A stretch of 64,000 bases of DNA. Origin: Epiperipatus broadwayi. Lineage: Eukaryota > Onychophora > Udeonychophora > Euonychophora > Peripatidae. The notes below the pieces were generated by a model, which saw only the letters and a list, made by a program, of their open reading frames with translations, was not told where the DNA came from and did no database searches. A program made the translations under genes and the position numbers. Shown here piece by piece: positions 1 through 11,865 of this stretch. Position 1 is the stretch's first letter. The number at the start of each line of letters is the position of its first letter. The stretch is from assembly GCA_028023455.1 (NCBI GenBank), contig JAQFVV010006294.1:868001-932000 (forward strand), in the 5' to 3' direction.

Positions 1-2920
1 AAAAATAAATAAAGCAACAAAAGTAACATTTCAAGAGAACAATGACAAAAGCATCATTTTGGGAGAAAAAAAGTTCAGACACTTAACATGCTACTGCATT
101 TGGGTTCTCATTCGAAAATAATCGTAACTATTTTTATAAAATAATGAAGTAAATATTCTTTATAGCTATATAAGTCATTGTAATGCCTTGCATGGTTTGC
201 TGTAAATAGAATAACAGACTCGGAGTTCAAGATCGATATAACTTTAAACACATTTCAAAAGCCCTCTAAAACATACATTTTATAATTTAAAAAAATTAAC
301 AATCCAATTATTCATTCTTAATTCTTATGCTTAATTTTACAATAATATTAATATGTTTCAACTACTCTCAGCAGACTTCTACAGTTTAAATTAGAAGAAT
401 AAATGATATTATTGACTGCCATCAATTCAACAAAGATTCCAAGTGATCATATGATTAACATTTATCTCCAAATAATCTATAATCGGGACTATTCAAAAAC
501 ATTAATCAGAATCTTCCAATTTCATGGTTAGATGTCCTCTTTTCTTACTATCAGCTTTCCTAATATTTCATATAATTCCTAATAAATTAGATTATCTCAC
601 AATATGATCAAAATAGGATAATTTCAACCTAGTCTTCAATTGGGAGTTAAGATCTAATCTGATCAAGTAACAATTTATTTATTTTTCTTATTGTTCACAT
701 AATTTCCAAAAATCTTCACTTGCACTATAGTTCAAAATCATCAAGACTTTACCTGTCATTCTTTTCCAATGATTAATTTTCACAATCTTAGAGAGTCATA
801 AAAAACACCATACCCTGAACAATTCTATCTTTAATTTTAAAGATGTGCTCTCACATCTAAAAATATTTTCCAGATTTTCATTACAACTCCACGTGTCAGT
901 CTGTAACAAATCTCTTGACTATTTTGGATCTTTATTAGTGATAAATAAATCAAGGATTAAAAAACTGTCAAATATATTCATGATTTCATTAAAGAATTAT
1001 GAAGTCAGCTAGTAACTCTAGTATTATTATTTAGAAGTAATCAAATTATCCCTCTGTTCTTTAATTTTCCTAACTAAAATCTTGAGACTTATTATATTTT
1101 TGGCTAAAAGTATGATGACATCAACATATGTAAGGTTGTTGATATTAATTCCTTACACCCTCATCTTCACTCAATGTTTTTCATTATATATTCAGTATGC
1201 AAGTTGAACAGGTAAAGTAACAATGTAACGCTCTTTATAATACTTTACCAATATAAAATCAGACTGTTTAAAGTGTATCTCTAATCCCATGTTGTACAAC
1301 AGTCATTTTTTAAAGAACATTCCAAAATTTAGAAAAGTCAATTAAAACAAAAATATAAATTTCTTTTTGGTATTCTTTTACCATTTCCAATTATTCACTG
1401 TACATCAGTAATGATATCACTAGTCTAAAAATTATATACCAATATAAGGGTTTAATCTGTTCTGTATGATTCTCAAAATTACTTTATTTACTTCTGCTAT
1501 AAAAAATTATGTTGCAATATTTTTCAAATTCTGTCAATATAGAAATAAAAATACATAAATAAAAATGGATTTCTTCTAATATGTAGGTTAGTGAGTAATT
1601 TTCATAACAATTCGATTGCAATAACCATATACAATATATACATAATATTACAATCAATATGAACATATTGTGTATAATAAATAATTTTTATTGGTATTAC
1701 ATATAGTTATATTTTTGGAATATTTCCATCATTTAGTTGAATTGCTAAATGTTTTTAATTTTTTTTTTTAAATAAATTGCACTGTTAATAATAATATAAA
1801 GATTAGAGTACAACATAAAGTTCTGAATGGTATTCTTCTTTTTTTTCCTCCATGTGTTTCTGTTCTGACCAGAGATAGCTAGCATGGGGACTGAATTAGT
1901 AATCTTTAGATTTGTGAATAATGATGCTTTAGTTAACTTAGCTATTTACATATATGTTTAGTTTAATCAGATTATAACATATACTTATGTCATTTATTTT
2001 CCAAATCTAAAATAACTGTCCAAAAGCAGTGTCAATGTATCTAATTATAATATAAAGCCATCAAGTACTTTCATGTTTATCATCATCTTTTACGTATTTC
2101 AAATAATCTCCATATCCATTAAAGATATGTCCAATAAGAACACAAAAACAAAATAATGTATTAAATTGTCATTGCCATTACTGCCAAAATTCAAGGCATA
2201 AAAGAGTGAGAAGCACAAGTAATCTCTCTTAATTTAGGACTCAGAGTTATCGGGGTAATACTAAAACCATTGAACTAAATATATCTTGTGGTTAATCCTG
2301 ATGTCCCATTCAAAAAAATTAAACACCATGATCTGGAACATGTTTATTTAGCCATGATAAGATAGACAATGATTTTATATTATGGAAGACATCAAGAAAT
2401 GTGACTTAATCATCATTGTTCATGATAATTGAAATATGGTATATAATACAATATCAGTCATTTGATTGTTTAAACAATATTCATAACAAAAACTGATTCA
2501 CATCACTGATCTTGAAGTCCTCTTGGTGCATAATCCAATGGCCTATATATCTGATAGTCATTGTTCCAGTATAACAATAAACTATTAGTCTTATATATAT
2601 ATATATAAATTCTTCCTATAAGCAACACTTAACAATTCCTAATGTTTTTTAATAATATTAAATGAATTTGATAAACTTTTTGCCAATAATATTTTTATTA
2701 TAATAATCTGCTGCCCATTGTAAACTTTATACAATTTATCAAGTAAAATATTTTAAGAAGAATTTTAGTAATTCAATTTTAACAATAGGCTCTGATTCTG
2801 TAGATTTTTTGCAACTGAATTCATAAAAATGTTCCATCAATGTACATAACAATTTGTAATATTTTAAACATCTTTATAATTTTGAAATATGAGATCAGCA
2901 GAAAACTTTTCTTACAAGAT
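1..2920. other. AT-rich sequence with no recognisable gene
   Basis: Dense stops in all frames, many A/T homopolymers and a short TA microsatellite near 2600. I see no domain-like translation, tRNA or structured repeat here. It could be intron or intergenic DNA. Confidence 0.6.
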
Positions 2921-2978
2921 AGAGTAATCAATGGATGCAAGAAGGTTTGTGCATAAAATCCTTGTCTAGTGCCTACTC

Positions 2979-3036
2979 ATCCAATATCCCCAGACTAGTT
3001 TCTAACTTGTGGTTTCATCAGTGAGAAACCTTGGCT
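2979..3036 (-). ncRNA. Hammerhead ribozyme, type I, family A copy 1
   Basis: Read on the minus strand. Stem I is TTCTCA (3027-3022) pairing with TGGGGA (2992-2987), with an outer CCAA/TTGG helix. The catalytic box CTGATGA is at 3021-3015. Stem II is AAC/GTT (3014-3012 with 3006-3004) around a CACAA loop. Then comes one A and GAAA (3002-2999). Stem III is minimal: AC-TA-GT, giving a GUC cleavage triplet ending at 2993. All invariant core bases are present. Hammerheads of this kind with a tiny stem III are known from Penelope-like elements and retrozymes. Only self-cleavage activity is unproven; stem II is short. Confidence 0.7.
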
Positions 3037-3076
3037 CTAAGAACAATGCATCTAGAGCTAGGTGCAGTGTTCTCAG

Positions 3077-3135
3077 ATCCAAGGCTCCTCACTGATGAAA
3101 GCCGCAAGCTAAAAACTAGTCTGGGTATATTGGAT
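3077..3135 (+). ncRNA. Hammerhead ribozyme, family A copy 2, core-mutated
   Basis: Same fold on the plus strand: outer helix ATCCAA (3077-3082) with TTGGAT (3130-3135), inner stem I CCTCA (3087-3091) with TGGGT (3122-3126, one mismatch), CTGATGA at 3092-3098, stem II AGC/GCT around CGCAA, and a TA-looped stem III ending in GTC at 3121. The conserved GAAA has become AAAA (3112-3115), which removes the essential G12, so this copy is predicted inactive. Its stem II pairs (A-T, G-C, C-G) differ from the other copies yet remain paired. Confidence 0.65.
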
Positions 3136-3239
3136 GAGTAAGCACTAGAAAGAGATTTTATGCACAAAACTTCTTGCATCCATTGATTACTCTGGCTTGC
3201 ATTGGTAGCACTACTGAAGAGTTTAGCCTCTGTGTAAAC

Positions 3240-6200
3240 AGCTTGTGTAAGCATAAGAAATGATGATCATCTGATGATTACAATATATAAATATCAAACT
3301 TTGCATTATCAATTTATTGGTGAATTATAACCATTATTTTAAAACCTTAAAAACAAATTTTAGAAAATTTAATAAATAAATGAAGATATAATAAAACAAG
3401 ATCATCTTTTGTTCTCAAATCATAGCCAATGATTTAAATATACAATGTATCATCTCAAATATCCTGAGTCACAAATCAAAATAGATGAGTAATCCAACTA
3501 ATAACTGATAATTTTTTTTCTTATAAAAACTATATATAATGGATGCAAGTCACTCTGATAAACCCTTGATAAAAGTATCAATGATTACGCTCTGCAGATG
3601 ATAAATTTTAAGCTAAATACCCCCCCCCCCCTAATAGAAACTTTAAAGTTTTATAATATTTACAAGCAGGTAGTAAATTATGCTTTTTAAAAAATGTAAA
3701 GATTTGCCACACATTATAATTAATATCCTCTCTTCTGACTACAATATTCAATTGTGTTTTCAGATATAATGATAGTTTTTTCAAGGATGAGATAGACTTA
3801 TACAAAGTTCTTACACTATAATGGCTGAAGTATCAAGTTATTAAATTCCTATCAATATCTTCATTGTGAATGATAATATAAAACATCCAAGTTATATATA
3901 AACAATATGATTAAGAAAAAGTTATTTTCCTGCATAAATATATAAACATTTATAAAAGAATTTGTCCTTTATTATATCTTTATTTATATGAAAAAATGAA
4001 AAGAGAGAGAAGTGAAATTTGTTAATACATCGATAAGTTTAAATATAATTGGGCAAAGTATATCTTGAGTATAAAATTAGATTTATAATAATTATGATCA
4101 AATGAAAAAAAAAAAAAAAAGAGTTAAACTAAAAATTAATTATAGAATGTAATCATTTCAATAATATAAAATTGTAAAATCTTTAGGAATCATTACATTT
4201 AAAAATTGTAAAGAACATATTAATTTTTTCATTCAATATTACTTTTAACTTAACCATAATTTATTTAAAAATAAATATATAAATAAAAAGAGTGAATACA
4301 GTTAAAAGATATTACTACTATATAAGAATAAAAAATAGTGAAGCTCCATTTAAATCAAGCATAAAATAATACTTTTATCATAAAAAGCTCTTAATCATTA
4401 AATTAATAAAAAGACATTTAAGTATTCAAAGTTTAAATGTTGAAAATCATGATTACAAAAACTTCATAAGCTATAGTGATAATAGACCTTTTATCCTCTA
4501 ATAAACCTCCTGTTTTACATTAATTTACTATCTATAAAAATAATTAATTTGATTAGCTTGTACTCCTAATATGACTTTGTTTCTAGTTCTGGTTTTAGAA
4601 AACAAAAGAATTTTCCTAATTCCTTTCCCTTCAATGATTTCAGTGGAATCAGTTATAGCATTGATCATGAATAAAATAAGAATATTGGACTAAGATGTAA
4701 AAAATACAACAAGCAGCTCTCGGAAATTCGGCTTATTAATTGGTATTTACTCTTTTTTTTTTTTTTTAAAACTTTATCCTTAAATGAGTGTTTACATACA
4801 GTGTATTTAATACACATATCAAAAAGATGTATTTAATATGGATCACATCTATCCATAAATTTTGATATCTGCAATAAGGCTCAGAAACAAAAGTTTCTGA
4901 TATAAGAAGCCTAAAGTAATAATAATGAAAAGAAAAAAAACAGTCATAAAAGTCACTATACATTAAGTAGCAACTATTAGGAACCCAAAAAACCTGAAAA
5001 TTTGATAATTACTTTCTTAAATAAAGCATTACTTGACTATTTTATAGATTTTTCTCACTTTCTACTCACCGTTTCTTTCTTTATAGATGTTTATCACTCA
5101 CCTTCCTTTTCCACTAAATTCCAAAAATTTTCATGTCATTTCTGCTTAGCTTTTGATTTTTGTTGAACTTTTGCTGAAATTCCAGGCAACTCTATTCTTT
5201 TGGGGGAAATTTTAATTATGCCAGCTGAGAACAATTTACAGTATAATTTTTTTTAGAAAGACACAATTTGTGGATGAACTTAAAAAAAAAAAAAAACATT
5301 GTGAATGATGAAGAAATGGATGAAGATGATCAGAAAAAATATATGAAAATGACAGTATCATGGACTCAGTGCTGGAGAAGTATGACATCTCTCTTCTAAT
5401 GGTATAGGCTATATTGCAATTTTATTTTTGTTTCATAATCTGCATATCATTTTTTTAATGACCAATTCAGATTATCTAGAGATCATTATCCCCAGCACAC
5501 AAATTCTTATCTTCTAACAGATAATTGATTTTGTAGTTGGATTGGATATAGGATAAGCTAGTTTAGAAATCCTTAATTAACTGAAAAATTTCAAAGTTCC
5601 ATATAAATATGATTGACAGATGTATGCATGACAACATATACTAACCAATATATAATCAAACTTTTCATTGCATAAATTAATAATTACTATTTTAAACACA
5701 TCTTTCATTCAAATATATTAATAATAAGAACTGTAATAAGCTTCTTTAAAAAAAAAAAATCATCATAGTTGATGCAAGTTTCCAATTACCATTAACAGTA
5801 ATTATTCTTTGAAAAATAATAACATCAATTGTAAATATTTAAATATAATATTTCAGTAAAAAAGATATTAATGATCAAATAAACACAAGAATTACATCAG
5901 AAAAATAATAGATTGTGAAAGTAAAAAAAATAACATCAACAACAACAGCAAAAATTATAGCACAGAAAATATAGATTAAAGCATTTTAATATATGAATTT
6001 GAAACTAGGTCAGAGAATAAAAAAAAATTGGAAACCATAATGAAAGACTATGAAAGTGTCAGAAATCAAGACATTAAGCAACATAGTCACACATGTAAAC
6101 AGTATATGACAGGTATAAAATATATTTTATGGTCTCTTTGGCCATAATTTTTATATAAAACAATTTTCATATTTGATCAATATCTCAAGATGTTTCATAG

Positions 6201-6480
6201 TCAGTCACAAATACAAATTCAGATCCTATTAAATATTATTTTAAAATTATTATACATTTAATTCTGATTTTTGCAAATAATTTTTTGACTACCTGAGTTA
6301 TTTTTGTAACAATCTATCATATGTTTAATAAAAATAACACTATTTATATTAAACTGCAACTGCCATTCATTGTGATATTCCTAATAGATCTTCCGGTTCT
6401 TTTTTTTTTTCCTTCGGTTTTCCAATTTACAACATGCATTAACCACTTACTATCATTTCAAATTTAAAAATTCATTCACA
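3240..6480. other. AT-rich sequence with no recognisable gene
   Basis: No supported gene. Contains a run of 12 C at 3620-3631 and several A-tracts (for example near 4106 and 5282). Short reading frames here show no family resemblance. Confidence 0.55.
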
Positions 6481-6481
6481 T

Positions 6482-7165
6482 TTGTTTTCAACCCCCCCCC
6501 TCCAAAAAAAATTCATTTTATCTACTGGTAATTTACAAACTTCCTACTTAACACCAGCATATTCTGCTGATGAATATTGTGCTCATGTTTGGAGAAAAAG
6601 TTCCTATACTAAATTTCTGGATTCATTAAATATTACCATGAGAAATATTATTAGCATATTCAAGTCAACTTCTCTGCAGTGACTTTCACCTTTTTCATAT
6701 ATTCCTCTGCTAAATATCAGAAGAGAAGTTGTGTCACAGAAAATGTATAAAAAATTGTTGAGCAGATCAGATTTTCCAATATTCAAGATATAGTTTCACC
6801 AAGATTCCCTATTTGGTTATTCAACCAAGAATTTACAATCAAAGCATACTTCATGTCATAATTTATTTCTTATGAAGTTTCAAACAAATTTCTTTTTCTA
6901 GATCCACCAACAAAATTAGCTGGATTTGATCTTCCTAAAATGCAACTGGAGTTCTACCAATAGATTCAAGATAACTCATAATTATTGTACTTATCTACTT
7001 CATAAATGGAATTTAATAGTCATGGGACTATGTAGATATTCACAAACACCTTAAATGACTTAGTTAATGACTCTCAAATCTACAGCTACAGTAGCAGAAT
7101 TGAAGGGCTTAAGAAAGCTATTACTGAACCTATCTCCTGGTTAGATTCTCTACAGATGTTCCTTT
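6482..7165 (+). pseudogene. Decayed LINE reverse transcriptase, C-terminal end
   Basis: The translation from 6482 contains a run resembling the region after the reverse transcriptase palm in Jockey/CR1-type LINEs: a TSxLTPAYSADEYCAHVW motif (usual form Y-S-x-A-E-Y-C-A-P-V-W), followed by a KFLDSLN-TMR segment. After a TGA at 6680-6682, where the family has Trp, the same frame continues with LSPFSYIPLLNIRREV, a common LINE motif. Further on, frameshifted pieces match the usual end of these proteins (NRFKITHNYCTYLLHKW, then DLVNDSQIY and ISWLDSL before about 7160). Several stops and frameshifts mark it as dead. The exact clade is not certain. A 9-C run at 6492-6500 lies near its 5' edge. Confidence 0.75.
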
Positions 7166-7199
7166 ATGACATTTTGTTAATAGTTTAAGCTGACTAAAA

Positions 7200-8221
7200 A
7201 AAAATCCATACACTAACTAAAGAAATAAATTAACATTCTACTCTAAATCATATTATTTGAACAAAGCATTTAAATAAACACATTTAAAAATAAATAAAAT
7301 GTGCATACCATTTTTAGTTTTTAAATGTAAATAACATTGAAAATTCAATTTACCAATCACCATTTAATCATTCAACAGTTTACAAATGCTTATTGGACAG
7401 AGCTTCTGTAAACAATGTTATATAATAAATAAAAAAGTTTGATGAAGAGAAATTTAGTGTTAAACTTTTGCCATTTTAATATTTCTATCTCCCCCTCTCT
7501 CATAAGTAAAATTATTTTTTCCATTATGATGATAAATACAAGAAATATCAGTTACAAAAAATATTCTTTTTTAATTAACAATAGTTAAGTTTTCAAATTG
7601 ATAAAATAATTAATTAGTAACAGATTGTTATGCAACTGAACAAAAAAAAAACTTTTTTTTTTAAATATAAAAAAATTGTATATCATGATATAACAAAACA
7701 TAAATGAAATTAAAATTGTTTATTGGACATTGTTTAGATTTATTGTTTTTGGTTTTTTTTTTAAAATAAATACAATAGAAGGAAATATATATTTTTAAAT
7801 AAAATGTAAATATATATAAAAAGGAAATATAAATTAAAAAAGAATGAAAATATGCTAATAAAGATGTTAGAATTTTATATGTGCTTATATGTAATTGACT
7901 TAAAAACAAAATAATTTACAGTTTATAATTATAAGCAAAAATTTACATGAATATCTTTACAAAATAAAGTCAGTCTGAATGTCTCCTTAGAACTCAAGAA
8001 GTAAAAAATCAATTTTGATGGGGTTTTTTTCTCTTTATAGCTTACAAAATGGAAAAAAACCTAGCATATCCCATGAAATGAAAAAAAAAAAAATGTAGTA
8101 AAACATGTAAATTAGCTTTATTTATTTACTAAAAAATAATAATAAATTATTTCATATTGAGAACCAATTATATTTATTTACTTTAAAAATAAATAAAATG
8201 AAAAAAAATTAAATTCAAATT
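7200..8221. other. AT-rich spacer
   Basis: Very low-complexity A/T sequence. The 82-residue minus-strand frame at 7661-7909 is Phe/Ile/Tyr/Lys-rich low-complexity translation and does not look like a gene. Confidence 0.6.
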
Positions 8222-8463
8222 ACCTAGGGCAGGCATGTCAAACTCATTCAAACAATGGGCCACTTTATGCTACTGGTAAGATTCTCGCGGGCCACATCAC
8301 ACAAATTTTCTTAAAATTGTATTTTGAAAGTGAAAATGCAGGAATATAGATAGGGTAATTAAAGCATATTATGTAGTTTAGTGAATTCACTTCAATAATA
8401 TACAATTGATATAGTATTGCTTTTATTTAAACATTTATTTTATCTGATTACATATTTATAAAA

Positions 8464-10308
8464 CTACAATTTATTGTTTTTACTGGAAACTTGCCAGCGT
8501 TTTCCTCTTACTAGTTTTTCAATATCTGGATTCAAAGACTGAGAACAAGCAATTTTCATTATGGCAGATAGATGTTTATCAGTTAATCTTGATCTGTAAG
8601 CTGTTTTATTTAATTTCATGCATGAAAATAATTTCTCACATAAGTATGTACTTCCAAAAAAGCTTAAAATTTGTGCAGCAAATTTTTTAATTTCCGGGTA
8701 TCTTTCACCTAAATAGGAATAAATTTTCGGAGTTCCTACTTCTCGATATTTGGTTTTTAAAATCGAATCATTCTGGAAATCAATTAATTCCAGTTGTATC
8801 GAAGTCGGAGCTTTTTCGACTTCAAAGGCAAATGGTCCCGTGAAAAGAGAAAAAATTTCTTCGAACTCCTTGAAATCATCAAAACGTGTGCTCTTCCGAT
8901 CTCTTTTATTTTTTCAATTTTTGCAGAGTGATGTGAAAACGAGCAACTTTGATTTTGTGCTTTTAACTGCTCACATGTAGGAAAATACGTCAAAACGTTC
9001 TTTTGCAAATGATTTTTAAACAAATTCAGTTTTTGTACAAAGCTTGCAACTGCATCATACATATTCGTTATCAATTGATCTTTGCCTTGCAATGTAATAT
9101 TAAGATTATTCAGATGGCCTGTAATATCTATTAAAAATGCTAGGTCTTGTACCCACAATGGATCTTTTATAATTGATATATTTTCGTTGTTTTCATCTTT
9201 CATTTCAAAAAATAATATTATTTCCTCCAAAATCAGATAGAAGCTCTTTAAGACATTGTGGCAGGACAACCAACGAACTTCTGTGTAATAAGGAAGATCT
9301 TCGAATTCGGATTCTAAATCTTTAAGGAACGAAGTAAATTGACGATGGTTAAGTGCTCTTGATCGAATAAAGTTGACTATCTTTGTAACTGTTTTAAGTA
9401 CTTGATCCATTTTTAATAATTTTAAACAGAGAACTTGTTGGTGAATGAGGCAATGAAAAGCTTTGATTTTCGGTTTATCTGGATATTCGTCTTGTAATTT
9501 CCTTGCTAGTCGTGACGCAAAACCTTTAGTTTCACCTGTCATCGATTTAGCACCATCAGTTGTAACAGAAACAAGCTTGTCAACAGGCAAGTTAAGTTTT
9601 TCTAAAATGCTCCATACGGCATCAAAAATATCTTCACCAGTTGTTGTTCCGTGAAGAGGGATGAATTCCAACAATTCTTCGGTGATCCTCATGTTATTAT
9701 CGCAACCACGAAAAAAAAACAGCAACTTGTGCAACATCTCTTATATCCGTACTTTCATCAATAGCAATTGAAAAGAACTGGATTTTGGTAGATATTTTCT
9801 GTAATTGCGAAGTGATGTCATCTGCCATTTCAGTAATTCTATCTGCCACCGTATTTCTTGATAATGAGATGTCTCGAAACGCTTGTACTTTTTCTGGACA
9901 GACAAATTCGGCAGCTTTTATTATACATTCCTTGATTAAAGAACCATCGGTGAATGCTTTTGAATGTTTTGCTAATAAATAGCTTATTTCATAACTAGCT
10001 CTTGTTACTGATTCATTACTTTTTATAAATTTTGTAAGCACTCCTTGCTGGCTACTTAATGAATTCTTCATTGTTTTTAATTTTTCTTCTCTTATTTTAG
10101 CTTCAAAACACGAAAATTGTTTTTCGTGATTAGTGCTATAATGTCGCTTAATATTGTATTCTTTAGCAACACTAATAGTTTCTTTGCAAATTAAGCACGT
10201 AATCTTATTGTTCACTTCCACACAAAAATAATTCAGTTCCCACCTTTCTTGAAATTTTCTTCACTCGTCATCAATCTTTCGTTTTTTATTTAGCGTTGGA
10301 AGTGGCAT
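8464..10308 (-). pseudogene. hAT transposase (GTF2IRD2/ZBED-like), broken
   Basis: The transposase would excise and reinsert the surrounding element in the nucleus. The likely start is the ATG at 10308-10306, followed by a basic stretch (KKRK) and then a FQERWEL motif and a BED-like zinc finger (CLIC...H...H). The RNase H-like domain shows IAIDESTD and TTDGAKSMTGETKG, with the expected acidic residues. The hAT dimerisation end (CEKLFSCMKLNK...YRSRLTDKHL) is at about 8490-8640, with a stop TAG at 8466-8464. Three lesions are visible: an in-frame TGA at 10263-10261; one extra base in a 9-A run at 9711-9719 that shifts the frame; and 19 bases of adapter-like sequence at 8884-8902 that shift it again. 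At least the last looks technical, so the genomic copy may be less damaged than it appears. Confidence 0.9.
8884..8902 (+). other. Illumina adapter sequence embedded in assembly
   Basis: ACGTGTGCTCTTCCGATCT at 8884-8902 equals the 3' end of the standard Illumina multiplexing read-2 adapter. In the transposase frame it translates as the well-known artefact EIGRAHV. It sits exactly where the hAT coding sequence loses frame, with homologous sequence resuming on both sides. It is most simply an untrimmed adapter that joined two read ends during assembly. Confidence 0.95.
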
Positions 10309-11286
10309 TTTCTGTAATAAAAATAGAGCTTTAGATTTAAATTTTTAAAATTTAAAAAATTGCAACTACGTTTATGCAAAATACGCTTCGTAAAAATTTA
10401 ACGCTACTCTAGTATTTAAATGTAAAGAGAGCGCTGCTATCGATTCTCGCTCCTGGAATTATGCTCGATAAATGGAGGTAGCTATAAAAGGTACGGATTA
10501 CGTTTTTTCTCTCTCTCTCAGTCCTGACTTCCCAGCACGGAGCAATTAAGATAGAGATGTGACAAAGAATCGTTACTAACTTATATGTAAAATATTATTG
10601 TTTCTCATGTTTGATTATAATTAAAATATTATATAACAAAATGCATGCTCGTTATTTCTTATGCTGTCTGACTAGTTTCAGAAAGATATAAACTCTTGGA
10701 TATAGCAGTTTACTTATATTTTTTGAATGAGTTATAAAAGGAAACAACCCGCAAATTTTTAACACACCAATCCGGATAAAGAAACTAGCGCAACTGCCTT
10801 TTGTTACAATTCAAAGAAAAAAACAATATCTGCAGATAGGATTGCTACGTTGGTGGCGCGAATAGCTGACTAATGTATTTATGTTCTCGGAAGCACAGCA
10901 GCACATTATTAACGTTGCCAGCTTTGGTATTCACATATCTCAAATGCTTCATCATCATAAAGGCATAAGCTATGCGTGTAACCGAGAATTATAAATTAGC
11001 TATGTATGTAGACAACAATTACTGTATATATTTTAGTTCATGTAATTAAATATAAGAGCTTTTTAAAAAAAATTAATTTATTGTTTGCAACATATCGTTC
11101 TGTTTTCATTTTATTACATAGCATCTTAGACGAGGGCCATGAAAAATCCTTTCGAGGGCCGCATGCGGCCCTGGGGCCGCCAGTTTGACATGCCTGACCT
11201 AGGGGATAGACAATAAAAGCAAATAATAATCAATCGGTCCTGATTGTTAATAAAACAAAATTAAGCCTGAGACGAGTCAGTTAAGC

Positions 11287-11857
11287 CAGTGGTGCACAAC
11301 CTTTTTACATTTGTGATCTCCATACTCAGAATAAATTTTATGTGCCCCATTACATGTTGCTACCATCCTATTATATACATATAAGAGTAGTAATAATAAG
11401 TCATTTTACTACAAGCAAATATATATATATCTTTATATTATATTTCAGTACACACAATTTGATATACAATCTTTGAAAAAACTGCATATTAACAAAAAAT
11501 GTATAATAATATGTGGTTTATTGTAGCAATTACAACTATTTAACCGGTTTTAGAAAATGTGTATATTCAAGAATGTAGTACCACATATCAATGTTTGGAA
11601 GATATTAGCACAAAGACTAAAACTCTGAGAGTGAACAAGAGAAATGAGAGCAATATAAATGAAATGCTGTTTATATGGACTGGAATATAAAGAAGGAAGT
11701 ATTTAAACACAAAAGTGGTCAGACACACAAATTAAGTTTTTGTTTTTTCAATTAAAAATTTATTATCAAACATGAAAACTTCTTAAAATTGTCATGACCC
11801 CCATCAATTTTTCCGTGATCCCTTGAGGGGTCGCAATCCACGGGTTGCACTCTGCTA
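11287..11857. mobile_element. Non-autonomous hAT-like element
   Basis: A 571-bp element bounded by exact 8-bp duplications AGTTAAGC (11279-11286 and 11858-11865). The ends are similar inverted sequences: CAGTGGTGCACAACC at the left, and a right end reading TAGCAGAGTGCAACCCG on the other strand. No coding sequence is visible. The 8-bp duplication and the CAG(N)GTGCAACC style ends fit hAT. It lies only 75 bp from the larger hAT element. Confidence 0.75.
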
Positions 11858-11865
11858 AGTTAAGC

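Larger units (their letters stand above)
2921..3193. repeat. Head-to-head inverted pair of a hammerhead-bearing repeat (family A)
   Basis: Two copies of one repeat face away from a centre near 3053-3056. The minus copy runs from about 3052 down to 2921 and the plus copy from about 3057 to 3193. Both carry the same order: a CTAGATGCAGTG-like start, a hammerhead ribozyme fold, then a TTTTATGCACAAA block and a GCATCCATTGATTACTCT end. A third copy lies at 58250-58437. The plus copy continues to about 3240 with similarity to the 58.4-kb copy (gAGTTTaGCCTCTGT-like). There is no coding potential: the short reading frame on the minus strand here is just the repeat. Confidence 0.8.
8230..11196 (-). 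mobile_element. hAT DNA transposon, complete in length, GTF2IRD2/Charlie-like
   Basis: The element begins CAGGCATGTCAAACT at 8230 and ends with its exact reverse complement at 11182-11196, so the terminal inverted repeats are 15 bp and perfect. It is flanked by identical 8-bp duplications ACCTAGGG (8222-8229 and 11197-11204), the hallmark of hAT insertion. The transposase is on the minus strand. About 0.9 kb of non-coding DNA lies between the transposase start and the 11196 end, and about 230 bp beyond its stop. The subterminal region near 11150-11180 is unusually GC-rich and self-complementary, as in related elements. Perfect termini and duplications suggest a fairly recent insertion, even though the gene reads as broken. 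Confidence 0.95.

Noticed and set aside
3018-3254. 78-codon minus-strand frame
   Set aside because: It lies over the plus-strand ribozyme repeat and merely reads through it; the other copies of the repeat do not keep the frame open.
7661-7909. 82-codon minus-strand frame
   Set aside because: Phe/Ile/Tyr/Lys low-complexity translation of A/T-rich DNA, with no conserved features.
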